From positions 80,380-144,379 of the forward strand of contig NZ_JBLWTD010000006.1 of NCBI RefSeq assembly GCF_048270265.1: DNA of 64,000 bases, given 5' to 3'. A model generated the notes under the pieces. That model did no database searches. It was given only the letters and a program-made list of their open reading frames with translations, and was not told where the DNA came from. Positions 8,638 to 16,130 of this stretch are shown here, piece by piece. This DNA comes from Maricaulis sp048270265. GTDB lineage: Bacteria; Pseudomonadota; Alphaproteobacteria; Caulobacterales; Maricaulaceae. Position numbers and translations under genes: made by a program. Numbering within the stretch: the stretch's first letter is position 1; each line of letters opens with the position of its first letter.

Positions 8638-9048
8638 ATGAAAGTCACCGGCCCACGCTCAGCGAGCTCAGTATCATCCAGCAAACGGACCTCCGGATCC
8701 CGCGCCGGTGGTGACAGCTTCACGCTGGAACAGGCCGCGCAATCCGCCTCTGCGATGGCCACCGCGCCGATGTCGGGGATCAATTCCGTGGATGCCATTC
8801 TGGCACTGCAATCGGTTGGCGACTTCACCGAGGCGCGCAAGCAGGCGACCGGCCGTGCCATGAACCTGCTGGACGTGCTCGACGAACTCAAACTTTCCCT
8901 GCTCGAAGGCGGCCTGCCGAAAGCCAAGCTGGTTGCGCTGATGGATCTGCTGCAGACGCGGCGCGACGACACCAATGATGCCGGGCTTGAAGCGGCGCTC
9001 GATGAAGTCGAGATCAGGGCCGCTGTGGAACTCGCCAAATTCGGCTGA
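8638..9048 (+). CDS. fliX: Flagellar assembly regulator FliX
   Basis: FliX couples completion of the early basal body to activation of the sigma-54 activator FlbD in Caulobacter. The protein has 136 residues from the ATG at 8638 (MKVTGPRSAS). An upstream in-frame ATG at 8608 would add ten residues unlike the family. The family signatures are MSGINSVDAILALQSV near residues 45-60, the helical RAMNLLDVLDELKLSLLEGG, and a C-terminal ALDEVEIRAAVELAK. It is divergent from flgI, as in Caulobacter, and has a perfect CtrA box upstream. Confidence 0.92.
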   Translation: MKVTGPRSASSVSSSKRTSGSRAGGDSFTLEQAAQSASAMATAPMSGINSVDAILALQSVGDFTEARKQATGRAMNLLDVLDELKLSLLEGGLPKAKLVALMDLLQTRRDDTNDAGLEAALDEVEIRAAVELAKFG

Positions 9049-9141
9049 TTGCGTCACCGCCTCCGGCAGCCGCTGACACCATTCCGTCAAACTGGTCAGA
9101 TATTTGCTAGTGGTCCGTTCCGGGCCAACAGCGTCACCGCG

Positions 9142-9169
9142 TTGACTTGCCGAACACCGTGCATATGCT
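9142..9169 (+). promoter_or_regulatory. Candidate sigma-70 promoter of dksA
   Basis: TTGACT (9142-9147) and TATGCT (9164-9169) are separated by 16 bases. This gives a 5/6 match at -35 and a 4/6 match at -10, about 55 bp before the dksA start. No terminator is visible between fliX and dksA, so read-through from fliX is also possible. Confidence 0.45.
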
Positions 9170-9225
9170 CCGCCCGCTTTCTGGGGGAGCGCCTGTTGGC
9201 TGTTAAAATTGAGTAGAGGGCGATG

Positions 9226-9651
9226 ATGGAATCCGAACCGATCGAACTCCCCGCGGGCTATATGCCCAGCGACGACGAGCCGTTCATGAATGAGCGGCAG
9301 AAGGAATATTTCCGTCTGAAATTGCTCGCGTGGAAGGAAGACATCCTCCGCGAGAGCAAGTCGACGCTGACCAATTTGCAGGAAGACATGGGCGCCTTGC
9401 CCGATATCGCCGACCGTGCCTCGACTGAAACCGACCGTTCGCTCGAACTGCGCGCCCGCGACCGCCAGCGCAAGCTCATCTCCAAGATCGACAGCGCCCT
9501 GCGCCGTATTGAGGATGACAGTTACGGCTATTGCGAAGAGACCGGAGAGCCCATCAGCCTGGCCCGTCTCGATGCCCGCCCGGTCGCCACGCTCAGCCTC
9601 GAGGCGCAGGAGCGCCACGAGCGCAAGGAACGCGTCCACCGCGACGACTGA
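9226..9651 (+). CDS. dksA: RNA polymerase-binding transcription factor DksA
   Basis: DksA binds the secondary channel of RNA polymerase and acts with ppGpp. The coiled coil spans roughly residues 25-100 and carries the tip motif DIADRAS (two Asp and Ala-Ser). The C-terminal globule reads DDSYGYCEETGEPIS. Only one Cys of the usual four zinc-finger cysteines is present. This is known for some alphaproteobacterial DksA proteins and implies a zinc-independent fold. Two ATGs, at 9223 and 9226, are possible; the second has the better spacing from AGAGGG, giving 141 residues. It is not a flagellar gene but sits between two flagellar blocks. Confidence 0.93.
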   Translation: MESEPIELPAGYMPSDDEPFMNERQKEYFRLKLLAWKEDILRESKSTLTNLQEDMGALPDIADRASTETDRSLELRARDRQRKLISKIDSALRRIEDDSYGYCEETGEPISLARLDARPVATLSLEAQERHERKERVHRDD

Positions 9652-9678
9652 CCGGCCCCAAGCCTTCCATTTTCTCCC

Positions 9679-9713
9679 AAAAAAAGGGCCGCCACGAGTA
9701 GTCGTGACGGCCC
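9679..9713 (-). terminator. Rho-independent terminator of flgF-flgG-flgA-flgH
   Basis: A 12-bp stem with one mismatch (arms 9686-9697 and 9702-9713, loop GTAG) is followed on the minus strand by seven T (9685-9679). It lies 31 bp past the flgH stop. On the plus strand no T-run follows the stem, so it mainly serves the minus-strand operon. Confidence 0.85.
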
Positions 9714-9743
9714 AGATGTGCCCGATGGTGGCGGGATTTCGTC

Positions 9744-10484
9744 CTAGAACGGCATCAGGATATTGTAGAGTTCCTGACCATAGCTGGGGCGCTGGACTTC
9801 CGAGAGATGTCCGCGTCCGCCGTAGGAAATTCTGGCTTCGGCAATCTGGGTGTGACTGATCGTGTTGTCCGACCCGATATCCTGTGGACGCGCGATGCCG
9901 CTGATGAGCAATTCACGCACTTCATTATTGACCCTCACTTCCTGACGCCCGGCCAGCACCAGATTCCCGTTGGGCAGAACCTGGGTGACAATGGCGGCGA
10001 TCGTCAGCGAGATCGATTCGCCGCGATTGACTGTTCCGGTGCCGGAGGTCGAGGAGCTGGATCCGAGGCTCGTCAGCGAGGACGGGTCGATACTGTCATT
10101 GAAGAAGCCGGTCAGATCGATCCCGAAGAATTCGGTGAGGTCGGCATCTTCCGCGGCGGTGCGTGAGCGGCTGGTCGTGTTGTTCAGCTGGGCGCTGTCG
10201 GAAATGTCGATATTGACCGTCAGGATATCGCCGATGCGTGCGGCGCGCGGGTCACCGAAAAAGGTCGGCGAGTTGGCGCTCCACAGCGAGTTGGTCTGGG
10301 TGGCCGGCAGACGGCCCGGCATGACGGGCATCGGAATTTGAGACGGTCCGGTACCGGCCAGCACGGCCGGGTTCTCGATGGGGGTCATCGGCGGGGTCTG
10401 CCCGACCTGTGACAGGCGCGTGGTGGCACCACAGGCCTGCAGGGCGAGTGAGGCGACGACGATGGCGGCGATTTTGCGGATCAT
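9744..10484 (-). CDS. flgH: Flagellar L-ring lipoprotein FlgH
   Basis: FlgH makes the outer-membrane L ring. The 246-residue protein has a lipoprotein signal with lipobox LQAC (Cys at residue 18). It carries the family segments NSLWSANSP..FGDPRAARIGDILTV near residues 85-112 and GNLVLAGRQEVRVNNEVRE near 175-193, and ends YNILMPF. It is the last gene of the flgF-flgG-flgA-flgH run, 15 bp after flgA, and is followed by a terminator. Confidence 0.96.
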   Translation of the reverse strand: MIRKIAAIVVASLALQACGATTRLSQVGQTPPMTPIENPAVLAGTGPSQIPMPVMPGRLPATQTNSLWSANSPTFFGDPRAARIGDILTVNIDISDSAQLNNTTSRSRTAAEDADLTEFFGIDLTGFFNDSIDPSSLTSLGSSSSTSGTGTVNRGESISLTIAAIVTQVLPNGNLVLAGRQEVRVNNEVRELLISGIARPQDIGSDNTISHTQIAEARISYGGRGHLSEVQRPSYGQELYNILMPF

Positions 10485-10499
10485 GATGTTCTCCCGAAC

Positions 10500-11429
10500 C
10501 TAGAAGCTGGCGGCAGGGCTGGCGAAGACGCGGGCGCGGCCGGGGCCGTCCACCATGGCTTCAACAGTGCGGTTGGATTGCAGATTGACGAAGCGGGCAA
10601 GCTCGCCGTCGGCGGCATTTTCCATGGCGCGGGCGCGAACGCTGAGCTGGATGCCACGGGCCTCGAACATCAGGGTGACCAGATCGCCTCGATTGACGAG
10701 GATGGTCTCCTGCAGGTCATAGCCACGCAGGGGTTCGCTGGCGCGCAGGGCGCGGCGGGCCTGGTGACCGATGATGGCGTCGGGGTCGAGCACCGAGTCC
10801 GGACGGATCCGGTCACTGCGCAGGGATACCCAGCGAATATTGTCGTTGCGGACGACGTCACCGGCAGCGACGGGCTGGACCAGGACCGGAATGTCGATGG
10901 TCTCGAAGGCGCGGCCCGTTACGCGGACCGGCTCGGCGCCGTCATAGGGCGTGATGTCGGCGCTGAGCATGCCCGAACGCGGATCGTAGTTGATGGAATC
11001 GATCTGTGGCCCGCCGATCGTGTCGACCGGTGCGTGCAGGGCAAGGTTGGAATTGGCCAGCTGGACTTCGTGCTGGCCTCCCTCGCGGGCAAACAGTTCG
11101 CCCTCGATCATGCCGGTCAGTTCGCCGGCATCAACGACGCGGCTGGCCCGGGAGACCGTCAGGCGCAGCAGGCCGGAGGCGTTGGCCCAGTCGAGCTCGT
11201 GATCGGCGGCAATACGGCTGACATAATTGACGTCGAGCGCGACCCGCGAACCGGGCGCCGGTGAACGGGCCACCACGGTCGCCGCTTCCGGTCCGTTGAA
11301 CTCGAACAGATCGCCCAACGTGATTTGCGGGCCTTCGACGACCAGCGTTTCGCGCAGGAAGACGGGTTCTGATGCGAGGGCCGGTGCCGTGGTGAGGCAG
11401 GCGAGGGCAATGAGGCTTGCGCGGATCAT
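10500..11429 (-). CDS. flgA: P-ring assembly chaperone FlgA
   Basis: FlgA is the periplasmic chaperone for P-ring polymerisation. The 309-residue precursor has a signal peptide (MIRASLIALACLTTAPALAS). Its C-terminal SAF-type domain includes VQPVAAGDVVRNDNIRWV near residues 180-197, DAIIGHQARRALRASEPLR, and VNRGDLVTLMFEARGIQLS. It lies between flgG (12 bp) and flgH (15 bp) on the same strand. The length is at the long end because of an extra N-terminal domain of about 100 residues, common in this group. Confidence 0.94.
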   Translation of the reverse strand: MIRASLIALACLTTAPALASEPVFLRETLVVEGPQITLGDLFEFNGPEAATVVARSPAPGSRVALDVNYVSRIAADHELDWANASGLLRLTVSRASRVVDAGELTGMIEGELFAREGGQHEVQLANSNLALHAPVDTIGGPQIDSINYDPRSGMLSADITPYDGAEPVRVTGRAFETIDIPVLVQPVAAGDVVRNDNIRWVSLRSDRIRPDSVLDPDAIIGHQARRALRASEPLRGYDLQETILVNRGDLVTLMFEARGIQLSVRARAMENAADGELARFVNLQSNRTVEAMVDGPGRARVFASPAASF

Positions 11430-11441
11430 CTATCGGTCCTC

Positions 11442-12227
11442 CTAGCGAAGGTTCGAGGTGGCGGACATCATTTCGTCGGACGCGGTAATGACGCGGGCAT
11501 TCATTTCATAGGCGCGCTGGGCCTGGATCAGCGAGGTGATTTCGGTCACCGCATTGACGTTGGAGGCCTCGACAAAACCCTGCATGACATAGCCATAGCC
11601 CGGCGAACTCGGTGTGCCGGTGGCGGCAGAGCCGGAGGCGGCGGACTCGAGGAAGAGGTTGTTGCCGATCGCTTCCAGGCCGGCATCATTATTGAAGGTC
11701 GAAAGCTCGAGCTGGCCGACCGTCTGCGGATCGGTCTGGCCGTCGATCAACGCCTGGACCTGGCCCTGCTCGTTGATGGCAACGCTGCGGGCGCCTTCGG
11801 GGATGACGATGCCGGGCGCGACGGTATAGCCATCGGCGGTCACGATCTCGCCTTCCGGGCTGACGGCGAAGCTGCCGGCACGGGTATAGGCGTCATTGCC
11901 ATCGGGCATCTCGATACGGAAATAGCCGTCGCCATTGATCGCCAGATCGAACGGGTTGCCGGTATTGGCCAGCGAGCCTTGCTCGGTGATGCGATAGATC
12001 GAGGCGGTCTGGACGCCGAGCCCGACCTGGATCCCTGTGGGGACAATGGTGCCGGCGTCGGAGGAGCTGATGCCCATCTGCTGGACATTCTGGTAGAGAA
12101 GGTCCTGGAACTCGGCCCGCTGACGTTTGAACCCGGTGGTGTTCATGTTGGCGAGATTGTTCGAGATCACCTCGACATTGAGCTGTTGGGCCTGCATGCC
12201 GGTGGCTGCTGTCATGAGAGAGCGCAT
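11442..12227 (-). CDS. flgG: Distal rod protein FlgG
   Basis: FlgG forms the distal rod. The 261-residue length is exactly typical. The N-terminal rod signature MRSLMTAATGMQAQQLNVEV is followed by ISNNLANMNTTGFKRQRAEF. The C-terminus has GFVEASNVNAVTEITSLIQ..RAYEMN, the heptad-repeat export region shared by axial proteins. It starts 17 bp after flgF and belongs to the sigma-54-driven operon. Confidence 0.98.
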   Translation of the reverse strand: MRSLMTAATGMQAQQLNVEVISNNLANMNTTGFKRQRAEFQDLLYQNVQQMGISSSDAGTIVPTGIQVGLGVQTASIYRITEQGSLANTGNPFDLAINGDGYFRIEMPDGNDAYTRAGSFAVSPEGEIVTADGYTVAPGIVIPEGARSVAINEQGQVQALIDGQTDPQTVGQLELSTFNNDAGLEAIGNNLFLESAASGSAATGTPSSPGYGYVMQGFVEASNVNAVTEITSLIQAQRAYEMNARVITASDEMMSATSNLR

Positions 12228-12244
12228 ATCGGTTCTCTTTCCTC

Positions 12245-12994
12245 TTAGACTTTGCCGAGGCGCTCAATGGCGCGGCGGTTGATGTCTTCGGTTTGTTCGA
12301 TGAATTTCGACACAGACTGGTAGCTGCGCATCACGCTCATCATGTCGGTCATTTCGACCACGGGCTGGACGTTGGATGCCTCGACAAAACCTTGTCTGAC
12401 GGTTGGGGCGAAGGCCGCCTCCGGTGTATTTCTGCCATCGGCATTGTCGGTCTGGACGTAGCGGCCACTGCCCTGTTTCGACAGGCCTGCCAGATTGGTG
12501 ACCTCGAACACGCCGAGCCGGGCGACTTCGATGCCGTCCTGCATGACGGCGCCGCCTTCGGTGATGGTGGTGCTGGTAGCCGATGGGTCGAGCACGATCG
12601 GGCTGCGGCTGACGGCATCAAGTACCGGTGCGCCGTCATGGGCCGCAAGCTGACCATTGTTGTCGAGATGGAAGCGGCCATCGCGGGTGTATTGCTCGGC
12701 GCCATTCACCTCGACGGCAAAAAAGCCGTCGCCGTCAATCGCGACATCGAGGGGCCGGCCGGTGGCTTCCAGCGCACCTTGGCGGAAATCGCGGCCCATG
12801 CCCCAGACATCGACATATTGGAGGTCGGTGGGGCCGTCGGCCTGTTGGGCCGTCGGGGCAGCGATGTTCTCGATCAAAAGTGATTCGACCTTGAAGCCCG
12901 CCGTATTGGCGTTGGCGATGTTGTTTGCGACCACATCCATCGCCTGGCGCAGGGCCATTTGGCGCGAAAGGCCGATCATCAGGGCATTATCCAT
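12245..12994 (-). CDS. flgF: Proximal rod protein FlgF
   Basis: FlgF is a proximal rod subunit. The start at 12994 (MDNALMIGLSRQ) is preferred: GGA lies eight bases upstream, while the ATG six bases earlier has it too close, and longer open frames to 13093 show no family sequence. The 249-residue protein has the ANNIANANTAGFK rod motif and the C-terminal GFVEASNVQPVVEMTDMM motif. It heads flgF-flgG-flgA-flgH and is preceded by a near-consensus sigma-54 promoter. Confidence 0.95.
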   Translation of the reverse strand: MDNALMIGLSRQMALRQAMDVVANNIANANTAGFKVESLLIENIAAPTAQQADGPTDLQYVDVWGMGRDFRQGALEATGRPLDVAIDGDGFFAVEVNGAEQYTRDGRFHLDNNGQLAAHDGAPVLDAVSRSPIVLDPSATSTTITEGGAVMQDGIEVARLGVFEVTNLAGLSKQGSGRYVQTDNADGRNTPEAAFAPTVRQGFVEASNVQPVVEMTDMMSVMRSYQSVSKFIEQTEDINRRAIERLGKV

Positions 12995-13054
12995 GGGCAT
13001 ATTCCATTCTGGATGCCGAAGTTCGCCACGGTCTGCGGCGTCAGCCACATCCAT

Positions 13055-13070
13055 TGCATCCGGCGTGCCA
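13055..13070 (-). promoter_or_regulatory. Sigma-54 (-24/-12) promoter of flgF operon
   Basis: On the minus strand the bases are TGGCACGCCGGATGCA. They match TGGCACG-N4-TTGCA at all but one position, with GG (13069-13068) and GC (13057-13056) ten bases apart. The predicted transcription start near 13044 gives a leader of about 50 bases before the flgF ATG at 12994. This is the best sigma-54 match in the window. Confidence 0.8.
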
Positions 13071-13249
13071 AGGTTAATATCTGGCGAAATCAATGGCTTG
13101 GTGCGGGTAGTGGCATCAGGGTCCCGCCATGCAGGGGCAAACCTGTCCGGGCAACTGGGCAGGAATTGCCGGTTCAGGCGCCAAGGCTACGGAGTGTTAA
13201 CCGCGCTGGCCGTTAATCATGGAAAGCGATTCCCTTGCTGGAGACCGTC

Positions 13250-13864
13250 ATGGCCGACGAAGCCGACCAAAATGAAGATGAAGACGGCGGCGAAGCCAAA
13301 GCCAAGCCGAAAATGGGCATGCTCAAACTGGGCCTGTTCATTGGATTGCCTGCAATCATCCTGCTGCTGGCCGGCGTGGCCGGCTTCATGATGTTTGCTG
13401 GTGGCGGCGGTGATGAAGCTGTCATGGAAGCGGTGCTCGACGAACACGGACAGCCCGTGCTCGACTCGCATGGCCAGCCCGTGATGGCGGCAGCGGCCGG
13501 TGCGCACGGTGCGCCGGAACCGGAGCACGAGGCGCAGGCCTATTACTTCCCGCTGCGCGATGCCGATGGTGCCGAGGATCCGATCATCACCAATATCCGT
13601 TCGGTCGATGGCCGCCCGGTAACGGTGATGCTGAAGATCACGCTGGAATCCTCAAACCCGGACTTCGGTCAGGTCGTCGATGCCCACATCGATCCGATCA
13701 TGGACCAGTTCATCATGTTCCTGCGCGAACTGCGTGAGGACGATCTCTACGGCTCGGCGGGAATGCACCGGGTACGTCTGGAACTGTTGCGGCGCGTGAA
13801 CCTGGCAATCGAGCCTGAATACGCTGATGCCGTGCTGATCCAGGAATTCATGATTGTCGATTAG
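13250..13864 (+). CDS. fliL: Flagellar basal-body protein FliL
   Basis: FliL is an inner-membrane protein that associates with the stator and MS ring. From ATG 13250, with GGAG six bases upstream, it has 204 residues: an acidic and lysine-rich cytosolic head, one membrane span near residues 32-54, and a periplasmic stomatin-like domain. That domain includes YYFPLRDADG and PVTVMLKITLESSN, and the end region reads IQEFMIVD. A 12-bp gap separates it from fliM. Two TTAA half-sites lie upstream, but with 12-bp rather than 7-bp spacing. Confidence 0.94.
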   Translation: MADEADQNEDEDGGEAKAKPKMGMLKLGLFIGLPAIILLLAGVAGFMMFAGGGGDEAVMEAVLDEHGQPVLDSHGQPVMAAAAGAHGAPEPEHEAQAYYFPLRDADGAEDPIITNIRSVDGRPVTVMLKITLESSNPDFGQVVDAHIDPIMDQFIMFLRELREDDLYGSAGMHRVRLELLRRVNLAIEPEYADAVLIQEFMIVD

Positions 13865-13875
13865 GACCGAACTGC

Positions 13876-15006
13876 ATGTCTGACGATATGGACCAAGATG
13901 CGCTCGCTGCCGAATGGGAAGCGATGGCCGAGGACGGCGACGACCTCGACCTGGCTTCCGAATGGGAGGCCATGGTTGGCGGCGATGACGATTCATCGGA
14001 CATGCCCCAGAATGGCGGCGCGGCTGAACGCATCCTCAACCAGGACGAGATCGACAGCCTGCTCGGCTTTTCGCTCTCCGATGATGATGCGGCCGACAAG
14101 TCGGGTATCCGCGCCATCATCAATTCGGCACTCGTCTCCTATGAGCGGCTGCCGATGCTGGAGATCGTGTTCGACCGGCTGGTCCGGTTGATGACAACGA
14201 GCCTGCGCAATTTCACCTCGGACAATGTCGAGGTCAGCCTCGACAATATTTCCTCGATCCGTTTCGGCGACTATCTCAACTCGATCCCGCTGCCGGCCAT
14301 CCTGGCCGTCTTCCGCGCCAAACAGCTCGACAATTACGGTCTGCTGACCGTCGACTCCAACCTGATCTATTCCATCGTCGACGTGCTGCTCGGCGGCCGC
14401 CGCGGTACCTCTGCCATGCGCATCGAGGGCCGGCCCTACACCACGATCGAGCGCATGCTCGTGCAGCGGATGATTGAAGTCGTGCTCGGCGATGCCAAGC
14501 AGGCTTTCCAGCCTCTCACAGAGGTCGATTTCGATCTCGAGCGCGTCGAGACCAATCCGCGCTTTGCCGCCATCGCCCGGCCGGCCAATGCCGCCATCCT
14601 GGTCAAGCTGCGCATCGATATGGAAGACCGCGGCGGGCGCATCGAGCTGCTCTTGCCCTATGCGACGCTCGAGCCGATCCGGAAAATGCTGCTGCAGCAA
14701 TTCATGGGTGAGAAATTCGGTCGCGACAATATCTGGGAAGGCCACCTGGCCACCGAGTTGTGGTCGACCAAGATGGAAGTTCACGCCGTGCTCGACGAGC
14801 AGCGTGTGACGCTGGGCCGGGTGATGGATCTCAAGGTTGGCGACACGCTCTTCCTTGATGCCTCTCCGACCAGTGAAGTGGAATTGCGTTGCGGCAATGT
14901 GCCGTTGACGCGTGGCCGTATGGGCCGACTCGGACATAGCGTAGCCCTGCGCCTGAGCGGTCCGCTCTCGCCGGTAGCCAAAAAAGCAATGATGAGGTTC
15001 GCATGA
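13876..15006 (+). CDS. fliM: Flagellar motor switch protein FliM
   Basis: FliM is the C-ring switch subunit that binds CheY-P. The 376-residue protein has LNQDEIDSLLGF, the CheY-binding and export motif, near residue 57 rather than at the extreme N-terminus. It is preceded by an acidic extension holding two copies of a motif like A(A/S)EWEAM. The middle CheC-like domain (SYERLPMLEIVFDRLVRL, RNFTSDNVEVSLD) and the C-terminal SpoA domain (LGRVMDLKVGDTLFLD) are complete. The stop overlaps the next gene by four bases. Confidence 0.96.
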   Translation: MSDDMDQDALAAEWEAMAEDGDDLDLASEWEAMVGGDDDSSDMPQNGGAAERILNQDEIDSLLGFSLSDDDAADKSGIRAIINSALVSYERLPMLEIVFDRLVRLMTTSLRNFTSDNVEVSLDNISSIRFGDYLNSIPLPAILAVFRAKQLDNYGLLTVDSNLIYSIVDVLLGGRRGTSAMRIEGRPYTTIERMLVQRMIEVVLGDAKQAFQPLTEVDFDLERVETNPRFAAIARPANAAILVKLRIDMEDRGGRIELLLPYATLEPIRKMLLQQFMGEKFGRDNIWEGHLATELWSTKMEVHAVLDEQRVTLGRVMDLKVGDTLFLDASPTSEVELRCGNVPLTRGRMGRLGHSVALRLSGPLSPVAKKAMMRFA

Positions 15007-15392
15007 CGCTCGCAGGTTTGGTTTTCGAGGCACTTGTCGCCGGTTTGTTGCTGGTGGCCGTGGTCATGTGCTGGCGGGTCGATCGCCGTCTGAATGCGCT
15101 CAAGCGCGGCCAGGACGGCGTCCGCGAAGGCGTTATCGCGCTTAACGAAGCCACGGACCGTGCGCGTGCCAGCCTGGCCGCGCTCGAGCGGGCGACGACG
15201 GAGTCCGGCGAAGTCTTGCAGGCCCGTGTGCTCGAGGCACGCGGGCTGGCCGAGGAGCTGCGTCTGATGACCGGCCATGCCGACCGCACCGCCGACACGA
15301 TTTCGCGCCGGCCGCAACGCCGCCGCGCTTCGGAAATCTTTCCCGAGGGTGCCGGCTCGTCCGTCATCAACGGCCTCAAGGATGTGAGATAG
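15003..15392 (+). CDS. Small membrane-anchored coiled-coil protein of the fliM operon (DUF6468-like)
   Basis: This 129-residue protein has one N-terminal membrane span (residues 3-24), then a basic patch (RVDRRLNALKRG). A helical, probably coiled-coil region follows to about residue 100, then a basic tail (RRPQRRR) and a short C-terminal stretch. Translational coupling to fliM (ATGA) and the following MotE-like gene suggest a motor-associated role. The DUF6468 family label is from memory. No enzymatic motif is visible. Confidence 0.7.
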   Translation: MTLAGLVFEALVAGLLLVAVVMCWRVDRRLNALKRGQDGVREGVIALNEATDRARASLAALERATTESGEVLQARVLEARGLAEELRLMTGHADRTADTISRRPQRRRASEIFPEGAGSSVINGLKDVR

Positions 15393-15395
15393 TCC

Positions 15396-16130
15396 GTGAT
15401 GCGTGAACCCATGCGCCTGCTTGCTGTCCTCGCTATTCTGATGGGCGGCCTGTTCGCCCTCAAGGCGATTTCCGTCGCCAACGGCGCTGCCGACTGGTGG
15501 CAGGCCCATGCCACGACGATGGAGCAGCAGGGATCCGGCGATGCACCGGCCAGTGGGCATGACGATCCTGAGCCGGAGGCCGCAGCGCCGATCAGTCTGG
15601 GTACCGGCACGCCACCGGAGCCGGTGCCCGCCCCCGCGAGCAGCGCGTCTGACGAATTCGCCGCCCGGATCGCCAATGGCGTCCGCACCGCCGATGAGGA
15701 GCGGGTGATCTACCGCCTGCGCGAGCGTTCCGTCGAACTCGACCGCCGCGAAAGCGAGCTGGAAACGCGCGAAGCCCTGATGCTGGCCATGGAACAACGC
15801 GTCGATGCGAAGATCGGGGAACTCAATGAATTGCGCGCCCAGATCGAGAGCCTCGCCGGCGATCTGACCGAGCGTGAGTCGGAAGACATGAATGTCATCG
15901 TTTCCTGGTATGCCGCCATGGACGCCGGCGATGCCGCGACGCGGATTTCCAGCCTCGATCTGGATACCCAGTTGCAGATTGCCTCGCGCATGTCGCAACG
16001 GACCTTTGGCGGCATTCTCGCTGAAATGACGCCGCCGGCGGCGGCCAGCCTCACCGAGCGCATGGCCGCGCGCAGCAATCTTCCTGATACCGTGGCCGAG
16101 CTGGAGGCGCGGATTGCCGAAGGCGGCTAG
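15396..16130 (+). CDS. MotE-like flagellar motor protein (MgtE_N/FliG-like C-terminus)
   Basis: The 244-residue protein starts at GTG 15396 or ATG 15399. It has an N-terminal membrane span (about residues 4-24), a Pro/Ala/Glu-rich linker, and a long coiled coil near 95-165 (RLRERSVELDRRESELETRE and following). A C-terminal MgtE-N/FliG-like helical domain includes MDAGDAATRISSLDLDTQLQ and ILAEMTPPAAASLTERMAA. This layout is that of MotE, the MotC chaperone of alphaproteobacteria, and of motor-associated proteins downstream of fliM in Caulobacter. Its role in stator assembly or stabilisation is inferred. Confidence 0.72.
   Translation: MMREPMRLLAVLAILMGGLFALKAISVANGAADWWQAHATTMEQQGSGDAPASGHDDPEPEAAAPISLGTGTPPEPVPAPASSASDEFAARIANGVRTADEERVIYRLRERSVELDRRESELETREALMLAMEQRVDAKIGELNELRAQIESLAGDLTERESEDMNVIVSWYAAMDAGDAATRISSLDLDTQLQIASRMSQRTFGGILAEMTPPAAASLTERMAARSNLPDTVAELEARIAEGG

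Noticed and set aside
13197..13216. Two TTAA half-sites upstream of fliL considered as a CtrA box
   Set aside because: They are 12 bp apart instead of 7, and no partner half-site fits at the right spacing. Control of fliL by CtrA remains possible but is not supported by this pair.
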